Shown here piece by piece: positions 1 through 7,182 of a stretch of DNA of 7,182 nt. The notes under the pieces are model-generated. The model ran no database searches. It saw only the letters and a list, made by a program, of their open reading frames with translations, and was not told where the DNA came from. The DNA comes from Geothermobacter sp964441925. GTDB taxonomy: Bacteria > Desulfobacterota > Desulfuromonadia > Desulfuromonadales > Geothermobacteraceae. Positions within the stretch are counted from its first letter, which is position 1; every line of letters starts with the position of its first letter. The stretch covers positions 1-7,182 of the forward strand of contig CAYTVY010000124.1 of NCBI GenBank assembly GCA_964441925.1, in the 5' to 3' direction. The position numbers were made by a program, and so were the translations under genes.

Positions 1-2574
<2,574 letters not shown>

Positions 2575-2594
2575 TGAATTGCTGAATCATATCT

Positions 2595-2666
2595 CGCGCA
2601 AAGTCGCAGAGAGACTGTGATGCCTTGGGGGTGATACCAGGATTTTCTCTGCGACTTGAGTGCGCG
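2595..2666. repeat. Imperfect palindromic intergenic repeat after acnA
   Basis: A perfect 12-bp inverted repeat, AAGTCGCAGAGA at 2601-2612 and TCTCTGCGACTT at 2646-2657, encloses a 33-nt centre. After a 3-nt bulge (2658-2660) the stem continues for 6 bp, CGCGCA at 2595-2600 with TGCGCG at 2661-2666. The centre can form a small inner stem (CCTTGG near 2623 with CCAGG near 2637). There is no T-run after the stem, so a classic Rho-independent terminator is not supported, although the structure could protect the acnA mRNA 3' end. The motif resembles the dispersed 'CGCAAAGTCGCAGAG' family of intergenic palindromes that I recall from many proteobacterial genomes; that resemblance is from memory. 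The rest of the 2575-2736 gap shows only the ribosome binding site of the next gene and no convincing promoter. Confidence 0.7.
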
Positions 2667-2720
2667 TGGGCGAACGGGCGCGAGTCAGATTTGCAAGACA
2701 TGTTTGGGGGGAATTCCAAC

Positions 2721-2727
2721 AGGGAGG
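2721..2727 (+). promoter_or_regulatory. Ribosome binding site deciding the start of the SDR gene
   Basis: AGGGAGG lies 9 nt before the ATG at 2737. The frame stays open upstream to 2656, but only the 2737 start has a Shine-Dalgarno sequence at good distance and yields an N-terminus that begins directly with the Rossmann beta strand, as in E. coli YdfG. Confidence 0.8.
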
Positions 2728-2736
2728 TTTTCAGAT

Positions 2737-3489
2737 ATGCGAACCATCTTCATTACCGGCGCCTCGGCCGGTTTCGGCGCCGCCTGCGCCCGGCGTTTTG
2801 CGGCGGCCGGCGACCGTCTGGTCCTGGCGGCCAGGCGCCGGGAAAAACTCGAGCGGCTGCGCGACGAGCTGGGTGAAGTGCCGGTGCACCTGGTTCCGCT
2901 GGACGTGCGTGACCGGTCGGCGGTACAGACGGCGGTCGAAGGGTTGCCAGCCGAATTTGCCGCCGTCGATGTCCTGGTCAACAATGCCGGCCTAGCTCTC
3001 GGGCTGGAGCCGTCCTGGCAGGTCGACCTGGATGACTGGGAACGGATGATCGACACCAACGTCAAAGGGCTGCTCTATTGTACCCACGCCCTGCTGGGCG
3101 GCATGGTGGCCCGCCGGCGCGGGCATGTCATCAATATCGGCTCCATTGCCGGTTCCTGGCCCTACGCCGGCGGCAATGTCTACGGGGCGACCAAGGCTTT
3201 CGTCCTGCAGTTCACCCGCAATCTGCGGACCGACCTGCACGGTACCGGTGTGCGCGCCACCTGTATTGCTCCGGGGATGGCGGAGACCGAGTTCTCCCAG
3301 GTGCGATTCAAGGGAGACGAGACACGGGCGGCCGCCGTCTATCGGGGCACGCGGGCCCTGACGGCGGAAGATATCGCCGAATGTGTCTTCTGGTGCGCCT
3401 CGCTGCCGGAGCATGTCAACATCAACCAGCTCGAGGTGATGCCGACCGACCAGAGTTGGGGGGCGACGATGGTGCATCGGGAGGCGTAA
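2737..3489 (+). CDS. ydfG: YdfG-type NADP-dependent 3-hydroxy acid dehydrogenase (SDR family)
   Basis: A 250-residue classical short-chain dehydrogenase/reductase, cytoplasmic, probably reducing malonic semialdehyde or oxidising serine, allo-threonine and other 3-hydroxy acids, as E. coli YdfG (248 residues) does. Visible motifs: the cofactor glycine motif TGASAGFG (7-14), basic residues ARRR after beta-2 (32-35) that favour NADP(H), NNAG (82-85), Asn109, catalytic Ser136, and Tyr149-x3-Lys153 in YGATK. Long stretches match E. coli YdfG as I remember it, notably AGSWPYAGGNVYGATKAF (138-155), NLRTDLHGT (162-170) and HVNIN (226-230). The PG at 179-180 and the FKGDE segment (191-195) are also as in YdfG. 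The start is fixed by the strong RBS at 2721-2727. The stop is followed after one base by the start of the small exported-protein gene, so the two are probably co-transcribed. The true substrate cannot be read from sequence; a general SDR role remains possible. Confidence 0.9.
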   Translation: MRTIFITGASAGFGAACARRFAAAGDRLVLAARRREKLERLRDELGEVPVHLVPLDVRDRSAVQTAVEGLPAEFAAVDVLVNNAGLALGLEPSWQVDLDDWERMIDTNVKGLLYCTHALLGGMVARRRGHVINIGSIAGSWPYAGGNVYGATKAFVLQFTRNLRTDLHGTGVRATCIAPGMAETEFSQVRFKGDETRAAAVYRGTRALTAEDIAECVFWCASLPEHVNINQLEVMPTDQSWGATMVHREA

Positions 3490-3490
3490 G

Positions 3491-3709
3491 GTGGTGCAGT
3501 GGCGGCATTGGCTGGTGCTGCCGATACTGCTGGTACCGGTGGGCTGTTCCGCCGTAGGCTGGAAGCGGCTGGGCTACGAGACGCTCGAGAGCTGGCGGCA
3601 GCGGCAATGCGCCGAGTACACCCAGACCGGGCCTCAGTGGGCTGAATGTTTCCGTCGGCACAGCTACGAGGACTATCTGCGGCAGCGCCAACGTCAGCCG
3701 GTGCCCTGA
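3491..3709 (+). CDS. Small exported protein, possible lipoprotein (unknown function)
   Basis: A 72-residue protein starting with GTG at 3491 (or a second GTG at 3494). A GGGAGG at 3479-3484, inside the end of the SDR gene, sits 6 or 9 nt upstream, and only one base separates the SDR stop from the start, so translational coupling is likely. The N-terminus has Arg/His, then a hydrophobic run LVLPILLVPVG (8-18) ending at Cys19. This looks like a signal peptide II site, but Pro at -3 is atypical of a lipobox, so lipidation is uncertain. The mature part is short, polar and basic, rich in Trp, Tyr, Gln and Arg, with a Cys pair (40 and 53) and a RQRQRQ tail. I do not recognise the family. Reality is supported by the RBS, the signal-like N-terminus, the tight spacing, and a stop just before the convergent gene. 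Confidence 0.7.
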   Translation: MVQWRHWLVLPILLVPVGCSAVGWKRLGYETLESWRQRQCAEYTQTGPQWAECFRRHSYEDYLRQRQRQPVP

Positions 3710-3728
3710 GTCCTGAATGGGCGGTTTT

Positions 3729-4214
3729 TCAGGGGCGGGCCCAGAGGCCGACTCCTCGTTTTCTTGCCTGCTGCTCCAGCCGCAGAAATTCCTGCTTGCG
3801 GGCGAAGGTGAAACGGCGAAAGACGCTGGCGTAGCCTTTGCGCAGCAGAACCCGGTTCAGCATGCGGCCGTCGGGCAGAAAGACGTAGGCCAGGGTGCGG
3901 CCGTACCGGTCGTGCCGTTCGCGATCGAAGCGCAGGGTGACGACCTTGCCTTTTACGGCCCGAATCTGGAAACGCAGACTTTCGACCGCGATCCGGCGCA
4001 GCCGGGAGGGGGGAATGTTCCAGCGACGGTAGAAACGGTCCCGCTCCGAATCTTCGTGTTCGGGGGCGTCGATACCGAGCAGGCGGATCTTGCCGACGCC
4101 GGCCACTTTCAGGGTGTCACCGTCGTAGATCCAGGTCACCTTACCGCGGACCGCCGCCGTTGCCGGTGCGGCCAGCAGCAGAAATGCCAGCCACAGCGGA
4201 AGCAGGCATCTCAT
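3729..4214 (-). CDS. Secreted thermonuclease-like (SNase-fold) nuclease
   Basis: A 161-residue protein with an N-terminal signal peptide (about 1-20, ending APATA) followed by one staphylococcal-nuclease (SNc/TNase, OB-fold) domain. Catalytic features line up with S. aureus nuclease: DGDT at 31-34 (Asp33 for Asp21), Arg44 and Glu52 in IRLLGIDAPE (for Arg35 and Glu43, same 8-residue spacing), Asp49 for the Ca2+ ligand Asp40, and Arg106 in DRYGR (for Arg87). All catalytic residues are present, so a Ca2+-dependent phosphodiesterase acting on DNA or RNA in the periplasm or outside is expected. The ATG at 4214 is chosen because it gives the signal peptide; a longer open frame reaching 4679 reads through the upstream gene in the wrong frame. 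The start overlaps the stop of the upstream membrane-protein gene as ATGA, suggesting coupled translation. The gene converges on the small exported-protein gene, with 19 bp between stops. Confidence 0.92.
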   Translation of the reverse strand: MRCLLPLWLAFLLLAAPATAAVRGKVTWIYDGDTLKVAGVGKIRLLGIDAPEHEDSERDRFYRRWNIPPSRLRRIAVESLRFQIRAVKGKVVTLRFDRERHDRYGRTLAYVFLPDGRMLNRVLLRKGYASVFRRFTFARKQEFLRLEQQARKRGVGLWARP

Positions 4215-4636
4215 CCCCGCCCCCAGAAGGCGCGGGTGAAGATGCCGGTGAACAGCCCCCAGATGGCGTTGAGGACGATGACCACCAGCGGGGTGAGCAT
4301 TCCCAGCCCGAGGCCGAACATGCCGTGCGGGGTGGTGTTGGGAAAGATGACGAAGAGCTGGACGGCGCTTGGCAGCAGGCTGACCCAGAGCCCCTTGCGC
4401 ACCCAGTGACGGCGGGTGCGGGGGCGGCCGATGGTGAAGAAGTAGGCCAGGCCCCAGATGCCGCCCCAGACCAGTCTGGGATAGAGCCACTGGGCGGTCA
4501 GCGGGGGATGCAGGTTGACGCCGAGCATGGCGGTCAGCCCCCAGACCCCGGCGAAATGGGCGGCCAGGCTGTTGCACAGAGCTCCGAGCAGCCCGGCGGT
4601 GAAGGTGGTCGCGAAAAGGGCGGCGCTCCGGTTCAT
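4211..4636 (-). CDS. Small polytopic inner-membrane protein (unknown function)
   Basis: A 141-residue hydrophobic protein with about four predicted membrane segments, near residues 6-28, 54-70, 82-99 and 107-132. A basic loop RPRTRRHWVRK (71-81) between the second and third would be cytoplasmic by the positive-inside rule. Small, repeated Gly- and Trp-rich stretches (VWGGIWGLAYFF at 56-67 and NAIWGLFTGIF at 123-133) look like an internal echo. No catalytic motif or named family is recognised; it may belong to a conserved hypothetical family. The start ATG at 4636 has AGGAGG just upstream. The stop TGA overlaps the nuclease ATG by 4 bp, so the two genes form one translational unit; whether their functions are linked is unknown. 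Confidence 0.8.
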   Translation of the reverse strand: MNRSAALFATTFTAGLLGALCNSLAAHFAGVWGLTAMLGVNLHPPLTAQWLYPRLVWGGIWGLAYFFTIGRPRTRRHWVRKGLWVSLLPSAVQLFVIFPNTTPHGMFGLGLGMLTPLVVIVLNAIWGLFTGIFTRAFWGRG

Positions 4637-4640
4637 TTTT

Positions 4641-4646
4641 CCTCCT
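4641..4646 (-). promoter_or_regulatory. Strong Shine-Dalgarno for the membrane-protein gene
   Basis: On the minus strand AGGAGG is followed by AAAA and ATG (4636). The 4-nt spacing is short, but the perfect match to the anti-SD fixes this start for the membrane protein-nuclease pair. Confidence 0.75.
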
Positions 4647-4736
4647 GTCGCCTTGCAGATCCGTTCCCCCGCCCACCATGCAGTGACCTGTGCGGACCCG
4701 CTGTGGCTGTCGATGCGAACACAGATATCAGTCTTG

Positions 4737-4780
4737 CTGTCCGGACCGTACGGAGCTGGGACCGCGATGGTTCCGGACAG
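4737..4780. repeat. Inverted repeat with CTGTCCGG arms in the larE-membrane protein gap
   Basis: CTGTCCGGA at 4737-4745 pairs perfectly with TCCGGACAG at 4772-4780. With a one-base bulge the stem gains two more pairs (CC/GG). The enclosed sequence also has the palindrome CCGTACGG at 4746-4753. A third CTGTCCGG is at 4850-4857. The pair lies in the 229-bp spacer 4637-4865, about 100 bp upstream of the membrane-protein start, so it could be an operator, an mRNA leader hairpin or a repeat remnant. No clear -35/-10 pair was found in this spacer, and no open frame in it looks like a gene. Confidence 0.5.
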
Positions 4781-4813
4781 GTTTCAAACCGTTTGTCGTC
4801 GCCCTTCTTTGGC

Positions 4814-4839
4814 GGGGGAGCCGATCGCCTGACTCCCCC
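4814..4839 (-). terminator. GC-rich hairpin downstream of larE, weak terminator candidate
   Basis: GGGGGAG at 4814-4820 and CTCCCCC at 4833-4839 form a perfect 7-bp stem with a 12-nt loop, 27 nt beyond the larE stop in the direction of transcription. On the minus strand the hairpin is followed by GCCAAAGAAG rather than a U-tract, so intrinsic termination would be weak. It could instead be a pause or 3'-end stabiliser at the end of the Rrf2-cysK-larE operon. Confidence 0.35.
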
Positions 4840-4865
4840 TGGTGTTGTTCTGTCCGGTCGCGGCG

Positions 4866-5690
4866 TCAGACCTCGTTCATGCTGCCGGTACGGTAGCCTT
4901 GCAGGTCGAGGGCGACGTAAGTGAACCCGGCGGCCCGGAACTCGGCGGTCACCGCCCGGCGCAGTTCGGAGTCGAAAAAACGGTCGATTTCGTCGGGGGC
5001 CACCTCGATCCGGGCGACACTGTCGTGGTAGCGCACCCGGTAGTTGTGAAACCCCTGCTCGCGCAGAAAGGTTTCGCAGCGGTCGACCTGCTGCAGCCGT
5101 TCGGCGGTGATCTCGGTGCCGTAGGGGAAGCGGGAGGACAGGCAGGCGAAGGCCTGCTTGTCGGCGGTCGGCAATCCCAGCCGGCGGCTCAGGGCACGGA
5201 TGTCCTGCTTGCCGAGGCCGGTTTCAAGCAGCGGTGAGCGCACCCCGAGCTCGGCGGCGGCGTCCCGCCCGGGACGATGGTCCTTCAGGTCGTCCCGGTT
5301 GGAACCGTCGAGCACCGCCCGGTAGCCGAGTTGCTGCGCCTTGGCGCGGCAGATGGAGAAGAGTTCGTGTTTGCAGTGGTAGCAGCGCCGGCGGTGGTTC
5401 TGCGCGAAACCGGGAATCTCCAGCTCGTTGCTTTCCACCACCAGATGGCGGATACCGAAATCGGCGGCCAGCCGGCGGGCCTGTTCGAATTCGAACTGCG
5501 GATAGGTGGGCGAGGTGGCGGTCAGGGCCAGGACCCTGTCTGGGCCGAGGGTGTCGGCGGCGACCTTGAGCAGAAAGGTCGAGTCGACGCCGCCGGAAAA
5601 GGCGATGACCGCCGAGCCGAGCTCTTCGATGATCGTCTTCAGCCGGCCGAATTTGGCGTCGAGGGCTGTTGTCTTCGCGTCGTCGTTCAC
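4866..5690 (-). CDS. larE: ATP-dependent sulfur transferase, LarE family
   Basis: A 274-residue cytoplasmic PP-loop ATP pyrophosphatase of the LarE family. Known LarE adenylates the carboxylated nicotinate mononucleotide precursor made by LarB and inserts sulfur, on the way to the nickel-pincer cofactor of lactate racemase. Visible: the PP-loop SGGVDST (32-38), TATSPTYP (57-64), DGSNRDDLKDHRPG (128-141) and the C-terminal signature ACLSSRFPYG (182-191). Cys183 in the last motif corresponds to the sulfur-donating Cys of the family. CYHC at 103-106 adds two more cysteines, the three-Cys pattern of LarE proteins that hold a [4Fe-4S] cluster. The GTG start at 5690 has AAAGGA about 8 nt upstream and lies 20 nt after cysK, so it is the third gene of that operon. 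No larA, larB or larC is nearby, so the substrate could be another tRNA-like or cofactor precursor; the PP-loop/LarE assignment itself is firm. Confidence 0.9.
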   Translation of the reverse strand: MNDDAKTTALDAKFGRLKTIIEELGSAVIAFSGGVDSTFLLKVAADTLGPDRVLALTATSPTYPQFEFEQARRLAADFGIRHLVVESNELEIPGFAQNHRRRCYHCKHELFSICRAKAQQLGYRAVLDGSNRDDLKDHRPGRDAAAELGVRSPLLETGLGKQDIRALSRRLGLPTADKQAFACLSSRFPYGTEITAERLQQVDRCETFLREQGFHNYRVRYHDSVARIEVAPDEIDRFFDSELRRAVTAEFRAAGFTYVALDLQGYRTGSMNEV

Positions 5691-5710
5691 CTTGGAGATC
5701 CTTTGCGGTG

Positions 5711-6622
5711 TCAGTCGTAGATGCCGGTGGAGAGATAGCGTTCACCGGTGTCGCAGAGAAAGGTGACCACGTTGTTGCCGGGGCCGAGGCGGCGGGCGAC
5801 AGCCGCGGCGGCGACCAGGTTGGCACCGGAGGAGATGCCCACGAACAGGCCGCACCGACGGGCCAGCCGTCGGGTCATGGCGATCGCTTCGTCACTGTCG
5901 ACGGTGATCACTTCGCTGTAGATGTCCGTGTCGAGAACATCGGGCACGAAACCGGCGCCGATGCCCTGAATCCTGTGCGGCCCCGGCAGGCCGCCGGACA
6001 GAACCGGTGAATCGGCCGGTTCGACGGCGACGATCAGGGGCCCGAGACCGTGCTCTTTCAGTGCCCGCCCGACGCCGGTGATGGTGCCGCCGGTGCCGAC
6101 GCCGGTCACCAGGGCGTCGATGCGGCCCTCCAGTGCCCGGATGATTTCCGGCCCGGTGGTCTGGCGGTGGATTTCCGGGTTGGCCGGGTTGCTGAACTGC
6201 TGCGGCATGAAGGCCTGGCGTTCGCGGGCGATCTCCTCGGCCCGGTCGATGGCGCCGCGCATGCCCAGTTCACCCGGGGTCAGCACCAGCTCGGCGCCAA
6301 AGGCCCCCAGCAGACGGCGCCGCTCCAGACTCATCGAATCGGGCATGGTCAGGACCATGCGGTAGCCTCTGGCGGCGGCCACCAGCGACAGACCGATGCC
6401 GGTGTTGCCGCTGGTCGGCTCGACAATGGTGGCGCCGGGCCGCAGACAGCCGTCGTCCTCGGCTTTGCGGATCATGGCCAGGGCGATGCGGTCCTTGACG
6501 CTGCCGCCGGGGTTGGCGGCCTCGAGCTTGCCCCAGATGGCGGCGTGGTCGTCGTCCACCAGGCCATCGATGCGAATCAGGGGGGTATTGCCGATCTGTT
6601 CGAGCAGGGTGCGGCTTGCCAT
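5711..6622 (-). CDS. cysK: Cysteine synthase A (O-acetylserine sulfhydrylase)
   Basis: A 303-residue cytoplasmic PLP enzyme of fold type II that joins O-acetylserine and sulfide to give cysteine, the last step of cysteine biosynthesis. Visible: GNTPLIRI (11-18), PLP lysine Lys43 in NPGGSVKDR, the substrate loop TSGNTG (70-75), the PLP-phosphate loop GTGGT (176-180), HRIQGIGAGFVP (216-227), which is typical of OASS as opposed to cystathionine beta-synthase, and GISSGA (262-267) whose Ser264 contacts the PLP ring. The protein is slightly shorter than E. coli CysK (323), without loss of any motif. The ATG at 6622 gives the standard N-terminus; its upstream region lacks a strong SD (GACAGACCG only), so it may depend on coupling to the regulator gene that ends 16 nt upstream. 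The Rrf2 neighbour suggests control by cysteine or Fe-S status. CysM-like substrate breadth cannot be excluded. Confidence 0.95.
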   Translation of the reverse strand: MASRTLLEQIGNTPLIRIDGLVDDDHAAIWGKLEAANPGGSVKDRIALAMIRKAEDDGCLRPGATIVEPTSGNTGIGLSLVAAARGYRMVLTMPDSMSLERRRLLGAFGAELVLTPGELGMRGAIDRAEEIARERQAFMPQQFSNPANPEIHRQTTGPEIIRALEGRIDALVTGVGTGGTITGVGRALKEHGLGPLIVAVEPADSPVLSGGLPGPHRIQGIGAGFVPDVLDTDIYSEVITVDSDEAIAMTRRLARRCGLFVGISSGANLVAAAAVARRLGPGNNVVTFLCDTGERYLSTGIYD

Positions 6623-6638
6623 CGGTCTGTCGTGATTT

Positions 6639-7106
6639 CTAGATGAAGTACATGTAGCGGTGATCGAGTTCCTTTTCGATTCCCATCTCGCGCGCCATGT
6701 CGCACATGTCCTTCAGGGAAACCGAGGAAAAGTAGGCGTTCAGCCGGTTGTTGGCCTCTTCCCAGATTTTCTGGGTGACACAGTTCCGGTCGAAGGCGCA
6801 GCTGTTGGCGCAGCTTTTCTCCCGGGCGGTGCAGGCGACGAGAAAGACCTCGCCCTCGGCGGCATTGATGACGTCCCTGACAGTGATGTCGGCCGGGTCG
6901 CGGGCCAGGGTGTAGCCGCCCTGGGGGCCGCGCCGGCTCTTGAGCAGTCCGGCGCGTTTCAGATCCTGGAAGATCTGCTCCAGGTAGCGGGGGGATATGT
7001 TCTGCCGCCGGGAGATGTCCTTGATCTGGGCGGGGAAGTTGCCCGAGTGATAGGCCATGTCAAAGATGGCCCGCAGGCCGTAGCGGCTTTTGGTGGAAAG
7101 TTTCAT
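6639..7106 (-). CDS. Rrf2-family transcriptional regulator (IscR/CymR-like)
   Basis: A 155-residue DNA-binding regulator. The N-terminus MKLSTKSRYGLRAIFDMA matches the Rrf2/IscR start, followed by a winged helix-turn-helix: ISPRYLEQIFQDLKRAGLL (37-55, with Glu43 at the position of E. coli IscR Glu43) and the wing RGPQGGYTLARDP (59-71). The sensor region holds Cys92, 99, 103 and 109, with a further Cys135 in LKDMCDMA. E. coli IscR uses Cys92, 98 and 104 plus His107, so a bound Fe-S cluster is plausible, but the spacing (x6, x3, x5) differs and includes an extra Cys. The 7106 ATG is chosen over a longer frame reaching 7166 because it matches the family N-terminus and has AGGAG 10 nt upstream; the extension would run through the promoter. 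As first gene of a regulator-cysK-larE operon it probably controls its own operon in response to cysteine or cluster supply (inference). Confidence 0.92.
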   Translation of the reverse strand: MKLSTKSRYGLRAIFDMAYHSGNFPAQIKDISRRQNISPRYLEQIFQDLKRAGLLKSRRGPQGGYTLARDPADITVRDVINAAEGEVFLVACTAREKSCANSCAFDRNCVTQKIWEEANNRLNAYFSSVSLKDMCDMAREMGIEKELDHRYMYFI

Positions 7107-7116
7107 CGGTGAATGT

Positions 7117-7121
7117 CTCCT
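7117..7121 (-). promoter_or_regulatory. Ribosome binding site of the Rrf2 regulator gene
   Basis: AGGAG on the minus strand lies 10 nt before the ATG at 7106. It supports the 155-residue form of the regulator over the longer open frame. Confidence 0.6.
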
Positions 7122-7137
7122 GAATTCGGATAAAACG

Positions 7138-7166
7138 ATTCTGCTAAAACACAGAAAAATTGTCAA
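7138..7166 (-). promoter_or_regulatory. Sigma70-like promoter of the regulator-cysK-larE operon
   Basis: On the minus strand a perfect -35 TTGACA (complement of 7161-7166) is followed after 17 bp by CAGAAT (complement of 7138-7143), 4 of 6 matches to TATAAT. The region is AT-rich in an otherwise GC-rich window. The -10 lies between two direct copies of GTTTTA (complement of 7131-7136 and 7145-7150, period 14 bp), a possible site for autoregulation by the Rrf2 protein. Transcription would start near 7130, leaving a short leader of about 25 nt. Confidence 0.65.
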
Positions 7167-7182
7167 GAATCTTCCACCAGGA

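Noticed and set aside
2656..2736. N-terminal extension of the SDR gene from 2656
   Set aside because: The extension overlaps the palindromic repeat, lacks an RBS and has no family similarity; ATG 2737 has AGGGAGG at 9 nt and gives the usual length.
3712..3733. Bidirectional terminator between the convergent genes (CCTGAA/TTCAGG)
   Set aside because: Only a 6-bp stem with a 10-nt loop and no following U-tract in either direction; not strong enough to call.
3717..4409. 230-codon plus-strand open frame opposite the nuclease and membrane-protein genes
   Set aside because: It is antisense to two well-supported genes, has no RBS or recognisable motif, and is typical of spurious frames in GC-rich DNA.
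4215..4679. Long minus-strand extension of the nuclease frame up to 4679
   Set aside because: It is Arg/Pro-rich out-of-frame reading of the membrane-protein gene; the true nuclease begins with a signal peptide at 4214.
4160..4924. 254-codon plus-strand open frame spanning the 4637-4865 spacer
   Set aside because: Low-complexity Gly/Pro/Glu/Arg composition, antisense to three genes, no start signal.
6050..6646. 198-codon plus-strand open frame opposite cysK
   Set aside because: Antisense shadow of a conserved enzyme gene, with Gly/Ala/Asp-rich composition and no RBS.
7107..7166. 20-residue extension of the Rrf2 regulator
   Set aside because: It would translate the -35/-10 region and the Shine-Dalgarno; the family N-terminus begins at the ATG at 7106.

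Overview
The window looks like a chromosomal housekeeping segment from a high-GC, Gram-negative bacterium (roughly two-thirds G+C by eye). Exported proteins with N-terminal signals and an Rrf2 regulator - cysK - larE cluster beside an AcnA-type aconitase would suit a delta-proteobacterial lineage such as Desulfuromonadales/Geobacterales. That placement is inferred from gene style only; there is no rRNA or other firm taxonomic marker.

Layout: two blocks face each other. On the + strand are the 3' 96% or so of an aconitase gene (acnA, running in from the left edge), a 162-bp intergenic region holding a long imperfect palindrome, a YdfG-type NADP-dependent short-chain dehydrogenase, and, one base after its stop, a gene for a 72-residue exported protein, possibly a lipoprotein. 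These converge at about 3710-3728 on a - strand pair in which a small polytopic membrane protein of unknown function overlaps by 4 bp (ATGA) a secreted Snc/thermonuclease-fold nuclease. A 229-bp spacer with two hairpins and three copies of an 8-mer then separates that pair from a second - strand operon, read right to left: Rrf2-family regulator, cysK, larE. Gaps inside this operon are 16 and 20 nt, and a good sigma70-like promoter lies upstream of the regulator near the right edge.

How the genes work together: the right-hand operon forms a sulfur module. A cysteine-rich Rrf2 (IscR/CymR-like) sensor precedes O-acetylserine sulfhydrylase and a PP-loop sulfur transferase of the LarE family. LarE needs a sulfur source derived from cysteine or an Fe-S cluster, so the arrangement is coherent. 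The LarE here carries a CxxC plus a third cysteine in the ACLSSR motif, the pattern expected of the Fe-S type rather than the single-Cys sacrificial type, and no larA, larB or larC is present in the window. The left half shows ordinary metabolic genes with no sign of phage, transposase, CRISPR or tRNA. No completely new system is evident; the most interesting points are the cysK-larE coupling, the four-cysteine regulator, the palindromic intergenic repeat and the two uncharacterised small genes.
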